Assembly (NCBI GenBank): GCA_038245795.1
Contig: JBBRSC010000241.1
Span: forward strand, 1-5,186
DNA from: JBBRSC01 sp038245795
GTDB lineage: Bacteria; Actinomycetota; Acidimicrobiia; Acidimicrobiales; Microtrichaceae
DNA length: 5,186 nt
Direction of reading: 5' to 3'
Positions 5,130-5,186 of this stretch are shown here, one piece after another. The position numbers were made by a program, and so were the translations under genes. The notes under the pieces are model-generated. The model did not search any database, was not told the origin of the DNA, and worked only from the letters and a program-made list of their open reading frames with translations. Position 1 is the stretch's first letter. Every line of letters starts with the position of its first letter.

Positions 5130-5186
5130 ATGGCTGATTCCGACCGCACGATCCGGTCGCCAGACGCCACGAAACTCCGTTGCCAC
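5130..5186 (+). CDS. Start of an unidentified gene, cut by the right edge
   Basis: ATG 5130 opens a frame that reaches the window end and reads MADSDRTIRSPDATKLRCH. GAGGA (5120-5124) lies five bases before the ATG, the clearest correctly spaced ribosome binding site in the window. It starts 29 bp after the DUF429 stop, same strand, so the two are probably in one operon. Nineteen residues are too few to assign a family; the polar N-terminus argues against a signal peptide. Confidence 0.55.
   Translation, partial: MADSDRTIRSPDATKLRCH

Overview
The window looks like chromosomal DNA of a high-GC bacterium, most probably an actinobacterium. Strong codon positions end in G or C, starts include GTG and TTG, and both recognisable genes belong to families common there. 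A deep-branching group such as the Acidimicrobiia is possible, but the sequence alone does not settle this.

Layout, left to right. On the minus strand at the left edge (about 255 to 1) is the beginning of a gene resembling the TM0106-type RecB-like nucleases. It is divergent, perhaps decayed, and carries a perfect 25-bp hairpin where the family resemblance falters. A gene-poor divergent region (256-566) follows, with a plausible promoter for the rightward gene. The centre (567-4022) is one very large plus-strand gene for a cysteine-rich protein of up to 1151 residues that I do not recognise. A short region (4023-4341) follows, holding at best a small convergent minus-strand gene. Then comes a well-supported DUF429 gene (4342-5100; predicted RNase H-fold nuclease). 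The first 19 codons of another gene, with a clear ribosome binding site, run off the right edge (5130-5186).

The main discovery candidate is the central protein. By eye it is a tandem duplication. Each half has a beta-rich region with the motif NATLVxRQ, a low-complexity linker, a W...Y.V.GG / F.(V/I)DR..H segment, and a cluster of C-x2-C-x4-C-x2-C zinc-binding units. There are four such units plus a final CxxC in the centre and two plus a final CxxC near the C-terminus, besides an N-terminal zinc ribbon. Three interdomain stretches contain degenerate 15-nt (five-residue) tandem repeats. No enzymatic motif, signal peptide or membrane segment is visible, so a scaffold or nucleic-acid/protein-binding role is the most that can be inferred.

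The start of that gene is also odd. A near-perfect Shine-Dalgarno sequence points to a GTG that is out of frame by one base. That GTG lies inside a 6-bp-stem hairpin whose loop is TTTT. This could be a leader peptide with a regulatory hairpin, a frameshift, or a one-base error in the T run. The last two genes, DUF429 and the edge gene, are 29 bp apart on the same strand and may be co-transcribed. Nothing in the sequence firmly links the large protein to its nuclease-like neighbours.
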